Source: Tetraselmis striata (taxonomy: Eukaryota > Chlorophyta > Chlorodendrophyceae > Chlorodendrales > Chlorodendraceae). From it: a DNA stretch of 64,000 nucleotides. The notes beneath the pieces were generated by a model, which searched no databases, was not told the DNA's origin, and was given only the letters and a program-made list of their open reading frames with translations. The stretch spans positions 124,001 through 188,000 of the forward strand of contig VCJN01003039.1 in the NCBI GenBank assembly GCA_006384855.1, in the 5' to 3' direction. Below are positions 11,726 through 22,270 of this stretch, piece after piece (position 1 is the first letter of the stretch; the number at the start of each line of letters is the position of its first letter). The position numbers and the translations under genes are program-made.

Positions 11726-13617
11726 CGCCCAGCCCGCCCGCAGTGTGGACGTGCAAGCAGTGAGCACTGCGCCTCGCTCAGGAGCTCTACAGCCCGCCGC
11801 TATTGAACCAAGGCGAATTCGGCCGACAGTGGCAGAGGATGTCCTTGCGCCAACAGCGGACCGTCGCGAGAGCGCTCGAAATACGGCTAGAGCGTGTGGT
11901 TACATCTACTTTTAGGACGAAAGCCTGGCGTACCCTGCCCTGGCGTTACTGTAAGAATTACTACAGTCTATCCGCTGAGCATCAGTCGTGAACTTTTTGG
12001 TTACAGGGAGAGCGTCCAGAGAATAAGCATCAGTCGTTGATACCGCATCGGGTGGCCACCCGTTGACCTCCGAACTCAAATCATCACGTGCGGCCGCTGC
12101 ACAGCTGGGCGGTTGGGACGCTGGGAACACGGCGGTTGTGCCGAATAATTCACATCGGCCGAATTCGGTTCGCGACCAAACTGACTTCAGGGAGTTATTC
12201 GGCCGAAGACAGTTCGGACCGAATTAAACCGCAATTCGGACTGAACTGAACAACTGACCTGCCCGATGACGAATATACCTGTCCGAGCCGAACTGAGTTC
12301 GGTCCGAACTCCTTCCGAATTCGCAACGAACTGCGATCGAACCGCGCAGTCCGAATATGCCGCCTGATGAACTGGATCATGCTGGTGCAATATGGTAAAA
12401 TGCTGTGGCAACTTGTGTAGCTAGGCGGCAATAACTACAGTTTGTAATGGAAAGAATATGTATTGAATGTGTTGATGTCCAGCATCCGCCACGTTCCCCT
12501 TGCCCTCCCGGCCGTGCCTCACGGCCAACCAACATCTAGGTCATATATGGAGGCGTATCATGTGTTGAAGCGCGTGGAGTCGCTAGATGTCGCTTGCCAC
12601 TCCTCCACTATCTCCATCATGTTGCATGGGTGAGCGTTGCTCATCGAGTGCCTTGCCCTTATTACAATATCATCATGCACTCATGCAACCCCTCATTGCT
12701 GCCATGCCGCCACGTCGCCGCAATGATGGAACGGCCTCCTCCGCCTAGCGTCGGCCGTGGATATAGGCTCTTATTGCTGGTTGCTCAAATTAATCACTGG
12801 GTTCTTCGGGTTTGGGTCTGGGTAGCTGCTTTCGGGAACGCAAAACGGCGGTGCTATAGGCACGTTGGGGCCCCACCACGTTAACTGGAATTGGAATTGA
12901 TTACAACTTACTGCTAGTATATTGTATCCACTACTCGCCCACACTGCTTGGGTCACTCTTAGGACATGCTATTTTTAACCACAATAGGAAACACTAGGCG
13001 TAATTGCAAAATATTAGAGTTCCAACTACCGGCGGCCATCTTGTTTGTCCGCGCCCCTTCTTCCACCGGGATGATGTAGCTAGGACAGCACCGCCTCCAT
13101 GCCGTCTCTTCATCCTATTCAGTCAATTCTATCACATTGCACAGAGCTTATTAGTTGTTAATAAGCTTCGGCAGCCAGAGGCGTCCCGCTATTACTAAGG
13201 TATTATGGGGGAAGGGGGCTGACCAGATGAATAGCTATGTGTCGCTCAGTATTTATCCACCGCTGAGCCGCCGGCCAGTATAGGGTTTGTGGGGGCTGCG
13301 AGGCCCTCCGACATGGTAATAGGGGCGCTGCCATACTCGCAGTAAATATGGTGCGGGATTTAGCGACGTACCCGTCCCGCATATCGGGGCGGTGCGGTTA
13401 TAATTTCGGATAGTGCGGGTATATCCGCGGTACTAGCGGTCATATGGGTTTGTAGTGATCATGTTTATTTCTTGGGCTAGCTAGGATGGCGTGTCGTCGC
13501 GCCTGCGGACCGCGCGGCCATTACTGGTGCTGCGAGCTGCCGGACGATAGGCGTTCCTGAAACGCGCAACGCGCTTTTTGTACGTCCTTTTTACACCACA
13601 CCACCTATCAGCGGTGC
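11726..13617. other. Intergenic region
   Basis: About 1.9 kb without a convincing exon. It should include the promoter of the coiled-coil gene on its left side. The only structured element I see is the CCGAA/TTCGG cluster at 12,134-12,360. Confidence 0.55.
12134..12360. repeat. Cluster of CCGAA/TTCGG palindromes
   Basis: This stretch contains about a dozen CCGAA or TTCGG pentamers, many fused into palindromes: CCGAATTCGG (~12,161), TTCGGCCGAA (~12,199), TTCGGACCGAA (~12,211) and TTCGGTCCGAA (~12,298). The density is far above its surroundings. It could be a regulatory array or a decayed palindromic repeat. Confidence 0.6.
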
Positions 13618-14319
13618 TTGGCTACCACGCGACCTCATGGCTTACCCACAACCCTTGCGGACCTCGTATGTGACATGTACGGGTTAATGCGCGCCAGCAC
13701 AGGGGGGGCGAAGTGGCGTGCGGGGCGCTCGGGAGGCGGCGGTGTGGGTGGGTCGGTGGGCATGATGTGGGTGAGCGTACGCGACGGCATGGCGACGGCG
13801 GTACCAGCAGCATACCTATCGCAGCCCGCCATGCTCGGCGACGAGCCACACCCGCAACAGCCCGCCGCTGCTAGCGGCGGCAAAGCTGCCCGCGCAGGGA
13901 AGCGGGGTAGATTTGGTAGCCGTCGGCGAGTGGAGGAGGCGGAGCAGCAGCAGACATCGGCGGAAGCCGCGGTTACTCATCCGCAAAATGCCAGCGAGCG
14001 AGCGGCGGCGGTGACACAACGGACAGCAGCGGAGAACGTCTCGCTTCGCAGCGACGGTGACATGCTCAACAAACGTGTTGGCAAGCTGGACAATAACGTC
14101 GAGTCGCTGCAAGTCCAGCTTGAGGCGGAGCGGGTGCGCTCCCGGGCTATGAAAGAGGCTGTAAAGTGGATTCGTGCGACCGCCGTACATGCGGAGTGCG
14201 CATGCGAAAAGCACGCAAAGGCTGTAACTCAACGCAAACTCTCAAAGGCAGCCGTTGGGCGCGAGCAAAGAGAGAGTAGTTTATCAACAGCAGCGAGGCT
14301 TCGAGTCGGGCTGGAGTGA
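13618..14319 (+). CDS. Hypothetical protein with short coiled coil (possible mobile-element ORF)
   Basis: An open frame of 233 codons. The first ~75 residues are Gly/Ala-rich. A basic patch (GKRGRFGSRRRVEEAEQQQ) then leads into a helical, coiled-coil-like region (residues ~100-200, with VGKLDNNVESLQVQLEAE). Cysteine and histidine appear near the end (HAECACEKHAKAV). I do not recognise the family. It lies directly upstream of a decayed element-type domain at 14,427-15,180 on the same strand and may be its N-terminal part, separated by an intron or by decay. The reading frame could also be fortuitous. Confidence 0.4.
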   Translation: MATTRPHGLPTTLADLVCDMYGLMRASTGGAKWRAGRSGGGGVGGSVGMMWVSVRDGMATAVPAAYLSQPAMLGDEPHPQQPAAASGGKAARAGKRGRFGSRRRVEEAEQQQTSAEAAVTHPQNASERAAAVTQRTAAENVSLRSDGDMLNKRVGKLDNNVESLQVQLEAERVRSRAMKEAVKWIRATAVHAECACEKHAKAVTQRKLSKAAVGREQRESSLSTAARLRVGLE

Positions 14320-14426
14320 AAGCTCGGGCCGCCATAAAGGAGCGGGAGCTGCTGCGACCTATGGCGTGGTGACAACAAGGAGGACATGCATACCTATCAA
14401 TTGGCGCCGTTCGGCCAACGTCACAA

Positions 14427-15156
14427 ATGCCGCCTGGCTTCACGTGCATCGAGCCAGAGGGCATGATCGGGGACACCATGCATGCATTCAGATATGTCCG
14501 CATGTGGCGTGGCACACCGTGCACAAGCGGTGCAAGGACATGCAGACAATGCGCATGCGGCAATGGATGCGATGAGCTCATCGGGCTACCAAGCGGAGAG
14601 GTGAAGGTGCAAAGTAGGAAGAGCAAGGCCATCACCAAGGCAGATCTACCTGCCCTCAGCGGGCATGGGGTGCAAAAGATGTTGGAGGGCCGCCGCCAGC
14701 TTGTGTTTGACGCCGCGATCTTTGCGTCACATGCTGACAGAGTCAAGATTCTAGCGGTGTGGGAGACGTACGACGGCATATCAGCAGCATTGAGTGCAGA
14801 CCCTGGCGGCCTCACGGCTGACAGGCTGGCAACATCCAAGAAGTTGCGGACAGCTACGGAGATGTTCTTCGCAGCCTTCCTGGACATCGCGACAGCAAAG
14901 ACATCACTCCGTACATGCATGAAGTTGCATGCCACTTCCCCCGATGGATGGAACTGCATGGCAACCTTGACGCGCTGAGCTCTCAGTGCATGGCGGAGCA
15001 CCGCAGCATGGAGATCAAGGAGGGCTTCCGCAAGGGCAGCAACCACAAGCCTTAGCGCCTTCTCAAGTCCGGCGAGGTGACGCTCTGCAAGACTGGCCAA
15101 GTCATGAAGCGCATCATGCACAGCCCCACCTACCCAAGGCAAAGGCAGATGCCATA
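14427..15156 (+). pseudogene. Decayed mobile-element-type protein domain
   Basis: Two frames together give a recognisable protein: DLPALSGHGVQKMLEGRR at ~14,650, then ATEMFFAAFLDIATAK, and after a one-base frame break near 14,898, DITPYMHEVACHFPRWME and LHGNLDALSSQCMAEHRSM. The TPYMH..v.H.P rwme.hGnL pattern resembles a domain common in repetitive, transposon-associated proteins of algae and invertebrates; I recall the pattern but cannot name the superfamily. An in-frame TAG at ~15,054 interrupts the continuation (RLLKSGEVTLCKTGQVMKRI). The frame break and the stop mark it as a pseudogene, unless the sequence is in error. Confidence 0.55.
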
Positions 15157-15373
15157 AAGGCAGAGATGGCAGAGAAAGCGGCGAAGCGAAGGAAAATGTG
15201 GATGCATTATTTACATCTAGTTAGCGCGTCACTTCCCCTTTTCGCCCTTACTGAATTTACCATAGATAACCCCTTAACGTGAGCGGCGGGTGCTCGGCTC
15301 ACCCCCGCCCTCAGCCCCCCCCCCCCTCACCGATGTTGCCCGCCTCGCCTCCCGCTTGCATCGCTGCTTCATG

Positions 15374-15712
15374 CTATGCCTTCCTCTGCATGTCGTACTT
15401 CTTCACATCTGGCCAACAGTTTGCCGCATCCCAGCTGTCAATGTTGTCGTAGCTTTCGGGGCTGCGCCGATGTGGGCTGCGTGGCGCTGAATAGTTACCT
15501 CCGCCGGTATTGTCTGAGGTACCCGCTGACTTTCGCTCTTTGCGCTCTTGCCGCTCCTTAGCGCGCAGCTTCCGAGCGCGCTCACGCAGCTCGCGCGCTT
15601 GCCATGAGCGCACAGTCCAGAACGCCTCCCGTCTGCCTCGCTCTCGCCCGGTGGCCCCTCCCACCGAAATACAGAGCCACCTATCTGTCCGGGAAGGGGT
15701 GGCGGGATGCAT
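15374..15712 (-). CDS. Basic hypothetical ORF, possible last exon
   Basis: The later part of this frame is a highly charged helix (ARELRERARKLRAKERQERK) followed by a Ser/Asn-rich tail and CWPDVKKYDMQRKA. It lies immediately downstream, in transcription order, of the truncated gene at 15,721-16,376 and may be its final exon or a separate relic. No family is recognised. Confidence 0.3.
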   Translation of the reverse strand: MHPATPSRTDRWLCISVGGATGRERGRREAFWTVRSWQARELRERARKLRAKERQERKERKSAGTSDNTGGGNYSAPRSPHRRSPESYDNIDSWDAANCWPDVKKYDMQRKA

Positions 15713-15720
15713 GCGCTACA

Positions 15721-16376
15721 TCAGTTCCAGCCCAACACAGAGCGCAGAGCGTCGCTGTCGTCCATCGGCCCCACGTGATGCATGAAATGCGCCTCGCACA
15801 AAGCATGCAGCTCGCGCATTGCGTATGCTTTGGGATCATCAAAGGTAGGAAGGAAGGGCCATACCTTTGGATCACTTGGGTCCACTGAGTAGCCAGCTGC
15901 ATGTCGGTGTCCTCCTTTGCTGCCACCACTCCGGTGTGGAGATACACAGTCCCCTTCACTACCTTCAGCTTGCTGCCATGGCCCCGGAATGGCTCCTCCT
16001 TCACTTCTAGGGACTGAGGATACAACGTGAGCACGATGTCCCCCTGTCGGTAATCCTGACCCCGCCTACCGTGCGCTCCCCTCTTCACATGCTGCTCCGC
16101 GCGTGCATCAGCCCGTGCCTTCTTCGCAAGCCGTACGTGATTGCGAACCTTCAGCGGCCCGCCGTGCACGTCCTTGAAGACGGCGACCGACTCGACTCCC
16201 TCGCGAAAGGTGGTCATGTATCTGGCCTTCTTGCTCCCGCCGCGGTATGTGACGCGGACCTTGTGCCACATGTCCGGTCGTGCCTCGCAGAACGAGATGA
16301 GGATGTCCGCTGGCACGCCGCAAAAGGTCGTTGTCGCGGGCTTCAACCCCCCCCCCCCCCCCCCCCCCGGCATGTG
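15721..16376 (-). pseudogene. Coding fragment cut off at the left end of the CACTA-like transposon
   Basis: From 16,340 leftwards the minus strand encodes an unrecognised protein: TTTFCGVPADILISFCEA, DMWHKVRVTYRGGSKKAR, YRQGDIVLTLYPQSLEVK and HGSKLKVVKGTVYLHTG. After a change of frame near 15,885 it continues with DPSDPKVWPFLPTFDDPK and ELHALCEAHFMHHVGPMDD, ending SVLGWN with a TGA stop at 15,721. The frame change could be a small intron or an indel. Its upstream side carries a C-run (plus strand ~16,347-16,368) and then abuts the transposon terminus at 16,377. The rest of the gene, if it survives, should lie right of 26,769. Function unknown. Confidence 0.5.
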
Positions 16377-16398
16377 CACTGTGAGATTCAGATGTGAC
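16377..16398 (+). repeat. Left terminal inverted repeat, copy 1
   Basis: 22 bp beginning CACTGTGAGATTCAGATGTG. It is a perfect inverted match to 26,745-26,766. The left end of copy 2 (32,694) differs at one base. Confidence 0.9.
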
Positions 16399-16619
16399 GT
16401 AAATGTGCCCTACTGGTGACGAACGACGACATACGGGGACGATACGGGACGGACGAGGGACGTGGATTTCATACCCAGTAGCGACGACTATCGCGCGCGA
16501 CCTGTAAAGTACTATATGAATTTCTCGTTTCCATAATTTCATCAAATTGATATGCGCACGCGGGCTCGCGTGTCGCCCTCCGACGCGGAGCACCCGGGCT
16601 AAGTACAGGCGGATGTACG

Positions 16620-16705
16620 CACTAATTGCACATCGCCGCACATCGCTGACCGCACATCGCTGACCGCTGACCCCGCGGTGTGCCGCGATGTGCGGCACGA
16701 CGGGC
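16620..16705 (+). repeat. Left subterminal repeats and hairpin
   Basis: GCACATCGC is repeated three times, separated by CGCACATCGCTGAC-type spacing, and is followed by GCGATGTGCGGC, an inverted copy of GCCGCACATCGC. CACTA-type elements commonly have such subterminal arrays as transposase-binding sites. A related array, GCACACCGCC, occurs near the right end (25,153-25,200). Confidence 0.65.
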
Positions 16706-16983
16706 GGAGGTGTGGGCGGATGTAGGTGGTACGGTAGGTGGTAGGCGGTAGGTGGTGTTCGTAGGTGCGCGTTTTAATGCAGCCGCCCTAACTGCTGATG
16801 ATTGTGTAACGCCCCAGCACGCGCATGAAGTATGGGGTCGCCTCACGGTCACCGCCGCTCACCGTTGAATCAAGCGCGGACAGCCGCGCACTCGCATCTG
16901 TGTTGCCTGCCGGTGGTGGGTTACATCCACCCCAACTCTCAACCCCCCCCCCCCCCCCCCGCCCCTCGCGCGCGGCAGCAGGC

Positions 16984-19900
16984 ATGCCGGCAAAGGGATG
17001 GATAGCGAGTGTGTCGAAGGATGGCGTGTACTCATGCAAGCACTGCCGGGGCAACGTGACGGGCACTTGTGATAAGATGGCGCGAGAGCGGCACTTCCTA
17101 AAATTCCCGAACTGTAGCCACTCGTTGAAGCGTGCGGCTAAGTTGCGCCGCAAGGCCGCCTTATCACAAGCAGCAGCAGCAGAGGCGGCAGCAGCAGCAA
17201 CAACAACAACAGGGGCGGCAGCAGGAGTAGCTGCAGCCGTCGGAAACGGCCCGCCGGCGCCGGTCTCGGACGACGGCGGCTCGAAGGTGGACGATGTGAT
17301 GGGCGTGGGGGAGGACCCCGTTGGCGAAGACGGTATGGACATCGACGCGCCTGCGTGGCCGCCGGCGGGCGTGGAACCCGCGATGAGGGCGTGATATGGA
17401 AAGGCGATTCCGGCGACTTCTACATGAAGGTCATCGCCAAGAAGTTCCGGGGGGTATGGCACTACGGCGTGATAACCGGCGTCGTTACCGAGTGGGTGTT
17501 GGAGGACTACGGCGGGGCGACCCAGTGGCGCGCTGTTTTCGAGGACGGGGACATTGTGGGCCTTCTGCGTTCAGAGGTGAGTGGGCCCGGCCTGCGTGCT
17601 GGTGGCACCACTCAACTGCGGTTGTATGGAATCACACGCACCCGCCCGGTCGGCGTGGCAGGTTGTGGAGGCTATGACGGCTGCCCAGGAGCACCCCCCT
17701 GTGGATGCGGACGGGGAGGCTCGCTTGGTAACCGTCCATGAAGGCGATGACTTGTCCAGTGAATCACGCACCTTGCCCGGCGTGCGGTCAACACAACCCG
17801 GCTGGCGGAGGCCAAGCAGAACACTGGCTGCCATGGCGTGTGCCATGTGCATGTGGTCCGGGGGTATGTCAGCATGGTCAACCTCTTCCCCCTCGCGCCG
17901 TTCCACCTGTTTTTTTTTGGCTTGGGAAGGGACTTCTGGAGGAAATTTGTCACCGTGCAGGGCCACATTGGATTCCGAGCTATGAAGCAGGAAGACCGGC
18001 GCCAGGCTTTAGTCCCGATACCCAGCAACTTTGAACGCGGGTTGCGCCCTTCGTTTGCAGTGTCCAAGAATCGAAAGGTAAACCCCTCCCCCCCCCCCCC
18101 CCCCCCCGGGCGTGGGCGTGGGCGTGGGCGTGACGGCATTCCCCTCCATGACTGCAGGGTCAGGCAAGGTGACGGTGCAGCCCGGCTGGGTCATGGAGGA
18201 CTGCTTGCACCACATGGAAACGTTTTCCATTCTTAACGCCGGTCCGCTCCTCGAGGAGGCCCGGGTGAAGGCGATCATGCCCGAGAAGGAGCTCGCGTCC
18301 CCAGCGGTGGTGCGTTCGGTGTCACGACTGGCGGTGCTTGGGCACATGTACAAGCGCCTGCAAGGAGCTGCGTGGTTCGTCACGCGGTGGGGGTTGCAGA
18401 ATGTGGTGACGGAGGAGGACGGCCCCGAGCGCAAGGCGCAGGTGGACGCGCTCACTAGGGAGGGGAGGACTCGATACCCAGCGCGGCGCCAAGGCGCGGC
18501 GGCCGGGGCAGCGCGGCGCCAAGGCGCGGCGGCCGGGGCAGCGCGGCGCCAAGGCGCGGCGGCCGGGGCAGCGCGGCGCCAAGGCGCGGCGGCCGGGGCA
18601 GCGCGGCGCCAACGCGCGGCGGCCGGGGCAGCGCGGCGCCAACGCGCGGCGGCCGGGGCAGCGCGGCGCCAACGCGCGGCGGCCGGGGCAGCGCGGCGCC
18701 AAGGCGCGGCGGCCGGGGCAGCGCGGCGCCAAGGCGCGGCGGCCGGGGCAGCGCGGCGCCAACGCGCGGCGGCCGGGGCAGCGCGGCGCCAACGCGCGGC
18801 GGCCGGGGCAGCGCGGCGCCAAGGCGCGGCGGCCGGGGCAGCGCGGCGCCAAGGCGCGGCGGCCGGGGCAGCGCGGCGCCAAGGCGCGGCGGCCGGGGCA
18901 GCGCGGCGCCAACGCGAGTGGGATGGGCGGGGCAGCGCGGCGCCAAGGCGCGGCGGCCGGGGCAGCGCGGCGCCAAGGCGCGGCGGCCGGGGCAGCGCGG
19001 CGCCAAGGCGCGGCGGCCGGGGCAGCGCGGCGCCAAGGCGCGGCGGCCGGGGCAGCGCGGCGCCAAGGCGCGGCGGCCGGGGCAGCGCGGCGCCAAGGCG
19101 CGGCGGCCGGGGCAGCGCGGCGCCAACGCGAGTGGGATGGGCGGGGCAGCGCGGCGCCAAGGCGCGGCGGCCGGGGCAGCGCGGCGCCAACGCGCGGCGG
19201 CCGGGGCAGCGCGGCGCCAAGGCGCGGCGGCCGGGGCAGCGCGGCGCCAAGGCGCGGCGGCCGGGGCAGCGCGGCGCCAACGCGCGGCTGCCGGGGCAGC
19301 GCGGCGCCAACGCGCGGCGGCCGGGGCAGCGCGGCGCCAACGCGCGGCGGCCGGGGCAGCGCGGCGCCAAGGCGCGGCGGCCGGGGCAGCGCGGCGCCAA
19401 GGCGCGGCGGCCGGGCAGCGCGGCGCCAACGCGCGGCGGCCGGGGCAGCGCGGCGCCAACGCGCGGCTGCCGGGGCAGCGCGGCGCCAACGCGCGGCGGC
19501 CGGGGCAGCGCGGCGCCAACGCGCGGCGGCCGGGGCAGCGCGGCGCCAAGGCGCGGCGGCCGGGGCAGCGCGGCGCCAAGGCGCGGCGGCCGGGGCAGCG
19601 CGGCGCCAAGGCGCGGCGGCCGGGGCAGCGCGGCGCCAAGGCGCGGCGGCCGGGGCAGCGCGGCGCCAACGCGCGGCGGCCGGGGCAGCGCGGCGCCAAG
19701 GCGCGGCGGCCGGGGCAGCGCGGCGCCAAGGCGCGGCGGCCGGGGCAGCGCGGCGCCAAGGCGCGGCGGCCGGGGCAGCGCGGCGCCAAGGCGCGGCGGC
19801 CGGGGCAGCGCGGCGCCAAGGCGCGGCGGCCGGGGCAGCGCGGCGCCAAGGCGCGGCGGCCGGGGCAGCGCGGCGCCAAGGCGCGGCGGCCGGGGCAGCG

Positions 19901-21390
19901 CGGCGCCAAGGCGCGGCGGCCGGGGCAGCGCGGCGCCAAGGCGCGGCGGCCGGGGCAGCGCGGCGCCAAGGCGCGGCGGCCGGGGCAGCGCGGCGCCATC
20001 GCGCGGCGGCCGGGGCAGCGCGGCGCCAAGGCGCGGCGGCCGGGGCAGCGCGGCGCCAACGCGAGTGGGATGGGCGGGGCAGCGCGGCGCCAAGGCGCGG
20101 CGGCCGGGGCAGCGCGGCGCCAACGCGAGTGGGATGGGCGGGGCAGCGCGGCGCCAAGGCGCGGCGGCCGGGGCAGCGCGGCGCCAAGGCGCGGCGGCCG
20201 GGGCAGCGCGGCGCCAACGCGCGGCGGCCGGGGCAGCGCGGCGCCAAGGCGCGGCGGCCGGGGCAGCGCGGCGCCAAGGCGCGGCGGCCGGGGCAGCGCG
20301 GCGCCAAGGCGCGGCGGCCGGGGCAGCGCGGCGCCAACGCGCGGCGGCCGGGGCAGCGCGGCGCCAAGGCGCGGCGGCCGGGGCAGCGCGGCGCCAAGGC
20401 GCGGCGGCCGGGGCAGCGCGGCGCCAACGCGCGGCGGCCGGGGCAGCGCGGCGCCAAGGCGCGGCGGCCGGGGCAGCGCGGCGCCAAGGCGCGGCGGCCG
20501 GGGCAGCGCGGCGCCAACGCGCGGCGGCCGGGGCAGCGCGGCGCCAAGGCGCGGCGGCCGGGGGCAGCGCGGCGCCAACGCGCGGCGGCCGGGGCAGCGC
20601 GGCGCCAACGCGCGGCGGCCGGGGCAGCGCGGCGCCAAGGCGCGGCGGCCGGGGCAGCGCGGCGCCAAGGCGCGGCGGCCGGGGCAGCGCGGCGCCAAGG
20701 CGCGGCGGCCGGGGCAGCGCGGCGCCAAGGCGCGGCGGCCGGGGCAGCGCGGCGCCAAGGCGCGGCGGCCGGGGCAGCGCGGCGCCAAGGCGCGGCGGCC
20801 GGGGCAGCGCGGCGCCAAGGCGCGGCGGCCGGGGCAGCGCGGCGCCAAGGCGCGGCGGCCGGGGCAGCGCGGCGCCAAGGCGCGGCGGCCGGGGCAGCGC
20901 GGCGCCAAGGCGCGGCGGCCGGGGCAGCGCGGCGCCAAGCGCGGCGGCCGGGGCAGCGCGGCGCCAAGGCGCGGCGGCCGGGGCAGCGCGGCGCCAAGGC
21001 GCGGCGGCCGGGCAGCGCGGCGCCAACGCGCGGCGGCCGGGGCAGCGCGGCGCCAAGGCGCGGCGGCCGGGGCAGCGCGGCGCCAAGGCGCGGCGGCCGG
21101 GGCAGCGCGGCGCCAACGCGCGGCGGCCGGGGCAGCGCGGCGCCAACGCGCGGCGGCCGGGGCAGCGCGGCGCCAAGGCGCGGCGGCCGGGGCAGCGCGG
21201 CGCCAAGGCGCGGCGGCCGGGGCAGCGCGGCGCCAACGCGCGGCGGCCGGGGCAGCGCGGCGCCAAGGCGCGGCGGCCGGGGCAGCACGGCGCCAAGGCG
21301 CGGCGGCCGGGGCAGCGCGGCGCCAAGACAGCGCATACAGCGGAATCGGCGGAAAGGGATGCATTACAAGCTGTGGACGGCAGCCGCTGA
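16984..21390 (+). CDS. Transposon gene A: zinc finger, Tudor-like domain and minisatellite-encoded basic repeats
   Basis: The first exon starts MPAKGWIASVSKDG after a C-run and a cag|G acceptor-like site. YSCKHCRGNVTGTC with a following ARERHFLKFPNCSH is a BED-like zinc finger (C-x2-C...H...C). An Ala-rich linker leads to an acidic segment. Then IAKKFRGVWHYGVITGV and WRAVFEDGDIVGLL match the pattern of Tudor-like, chromatin-binding modules. After introns come FWRKFVTVQGHIGF and WVMEDCLHHMETF. From 18,481 the frame enters a 30-bp minisatellite, encoding ARRQGAAAGA units or their frame variants. It leaves the array to end TAHTAESAERDALQAVDGSR and TGA. Copy 1 has a one-base deletion near 17,382 relative to copy 2 (33,302), so neither copy is clearly intact. 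Exact splice sites for the middle exons are unresolved. A DNA-binding, TNPA-like role is inference. Confidence 0.6.
18481..21327 (+). repeat. 30-bp coding minisatellite, about 95 units
   Basis: 2,847 bp of near-identical 30-bp units (GCGCGGCGCCAAGG then CGCGGCGGCCGGGGCA). The main variants are AAG or AAC after GGCGCC, a CGGCTGCC variant (~19,287 and ~19,466), a few 29- or 31-bp units (~19,413, ~20,562, ~20,938, ~21,010) and four 34-bp units carrying GAGTGGGATG (from 18,901, 19,115, 20,048 and 20,112). No unit has a stop in any of the three forward frames or in the reverse frames, so long spurious frames exist on both strands. Copy 2 has only ~5.5 units. Confidence 0.97.
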
Positions 21391-21917
21391 AAACTATGCG
21401 GTCATGCCGCAACAACCCCAGCACTGGCTTCTGGATACCTCTGATATGGCTGGCGGCGGCGGGCTGCGGGATGCAGGGCCGCATGACTGAGGTGGCGGTG
21501 CTGGTGAGCCCGGAGAGTCTGCATGCGGCGGAGGCGGCGCAGCCGCATAGGCACTAGACAATGCTCTGAAGCGAGCCCCAATTGTCTGCCCAGCGCCTGC
21601 CCCAATGTAACGCACCAGCTTGGCAGCAATTGGCAGCTCTTTTGCCCCCCCTCCACCCTACAGACACACTACCAATACCAGTTTCTCACCCCGGCTGGCA
21701 GTTGATGCGTATACCCAGGCTTGTGCGTCCGCGGTGCGGGGGGGGGGGGGGGGGGAATCACTATAGCTAAGCTAGTGATGTGAGATATGAGTGCAGCAAC
21801 AGATATTGTGCAAGATATAATACGATGGCATGCAAGCGGGTCCCCGCTCTTCCACAATCATTGGCCCTGCTCCCTCTTGCCCCGCCCCCGGTGCCCTTTA
21901 GCTGCTCTCAGCATCCC

Positions 21918-22240
21918 GAGTGGGATGGGCGGGGCAGCGGTTGCTACCGAGTGAGGCGTAGCATCGTTTGCAGTAGCAACGCAGCCTTTCCGGTGTGACG
22001 CCGCCTGGATGTAACCCAGCAGTACGCGCAAAGTGCAAGTGCAAGCTGCTGATGGCGGGGATCCCGCGCGCGGGGGGGGGGGGGGGGGGGCAGCGGCTGT
22101 GGGATAGGCGGGGCAGCGGTTGCTACCGAGTGAGGCGTAGCATCGTTTGCAGTAGCAACGCAGCCTTTCCGGTTGCATAGTGTGACACCGCTTGGATGTA
22201 ACCCAGCAGTACGCGCAAAGTGCAAGTGTTACACGTCCGT
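21918..22240 (+). repeat. Tandem ~180-bp repeat (two units) with G-run
   Basis: Two tandem units share GGGCGGGGCAGCGGTTGCTA, AGTGAGGCGTAGCATCGTTT, a segment with GTAGCAACGCAGCC and CCCAGCAGTACGCGCAAAGT, and are separated by a G-run at ~22,073-22,090. Copy 2 has four units (35,518-36,215). The array lies between the converging genes A and B. Confidence 0.85.
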
Positions 22241-22270
22241 GTGCCCCACCCAATGACATTGCGCCCGACC

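Noticed and set aside
18009-21557. Several ORFs of 850-1,105 codons on both strands over the minisatellite
   Set aside because: They exist because the 30-bp unit lacks stops in any frame. Only the plus-strand frame continuous with gene A exons is supported.
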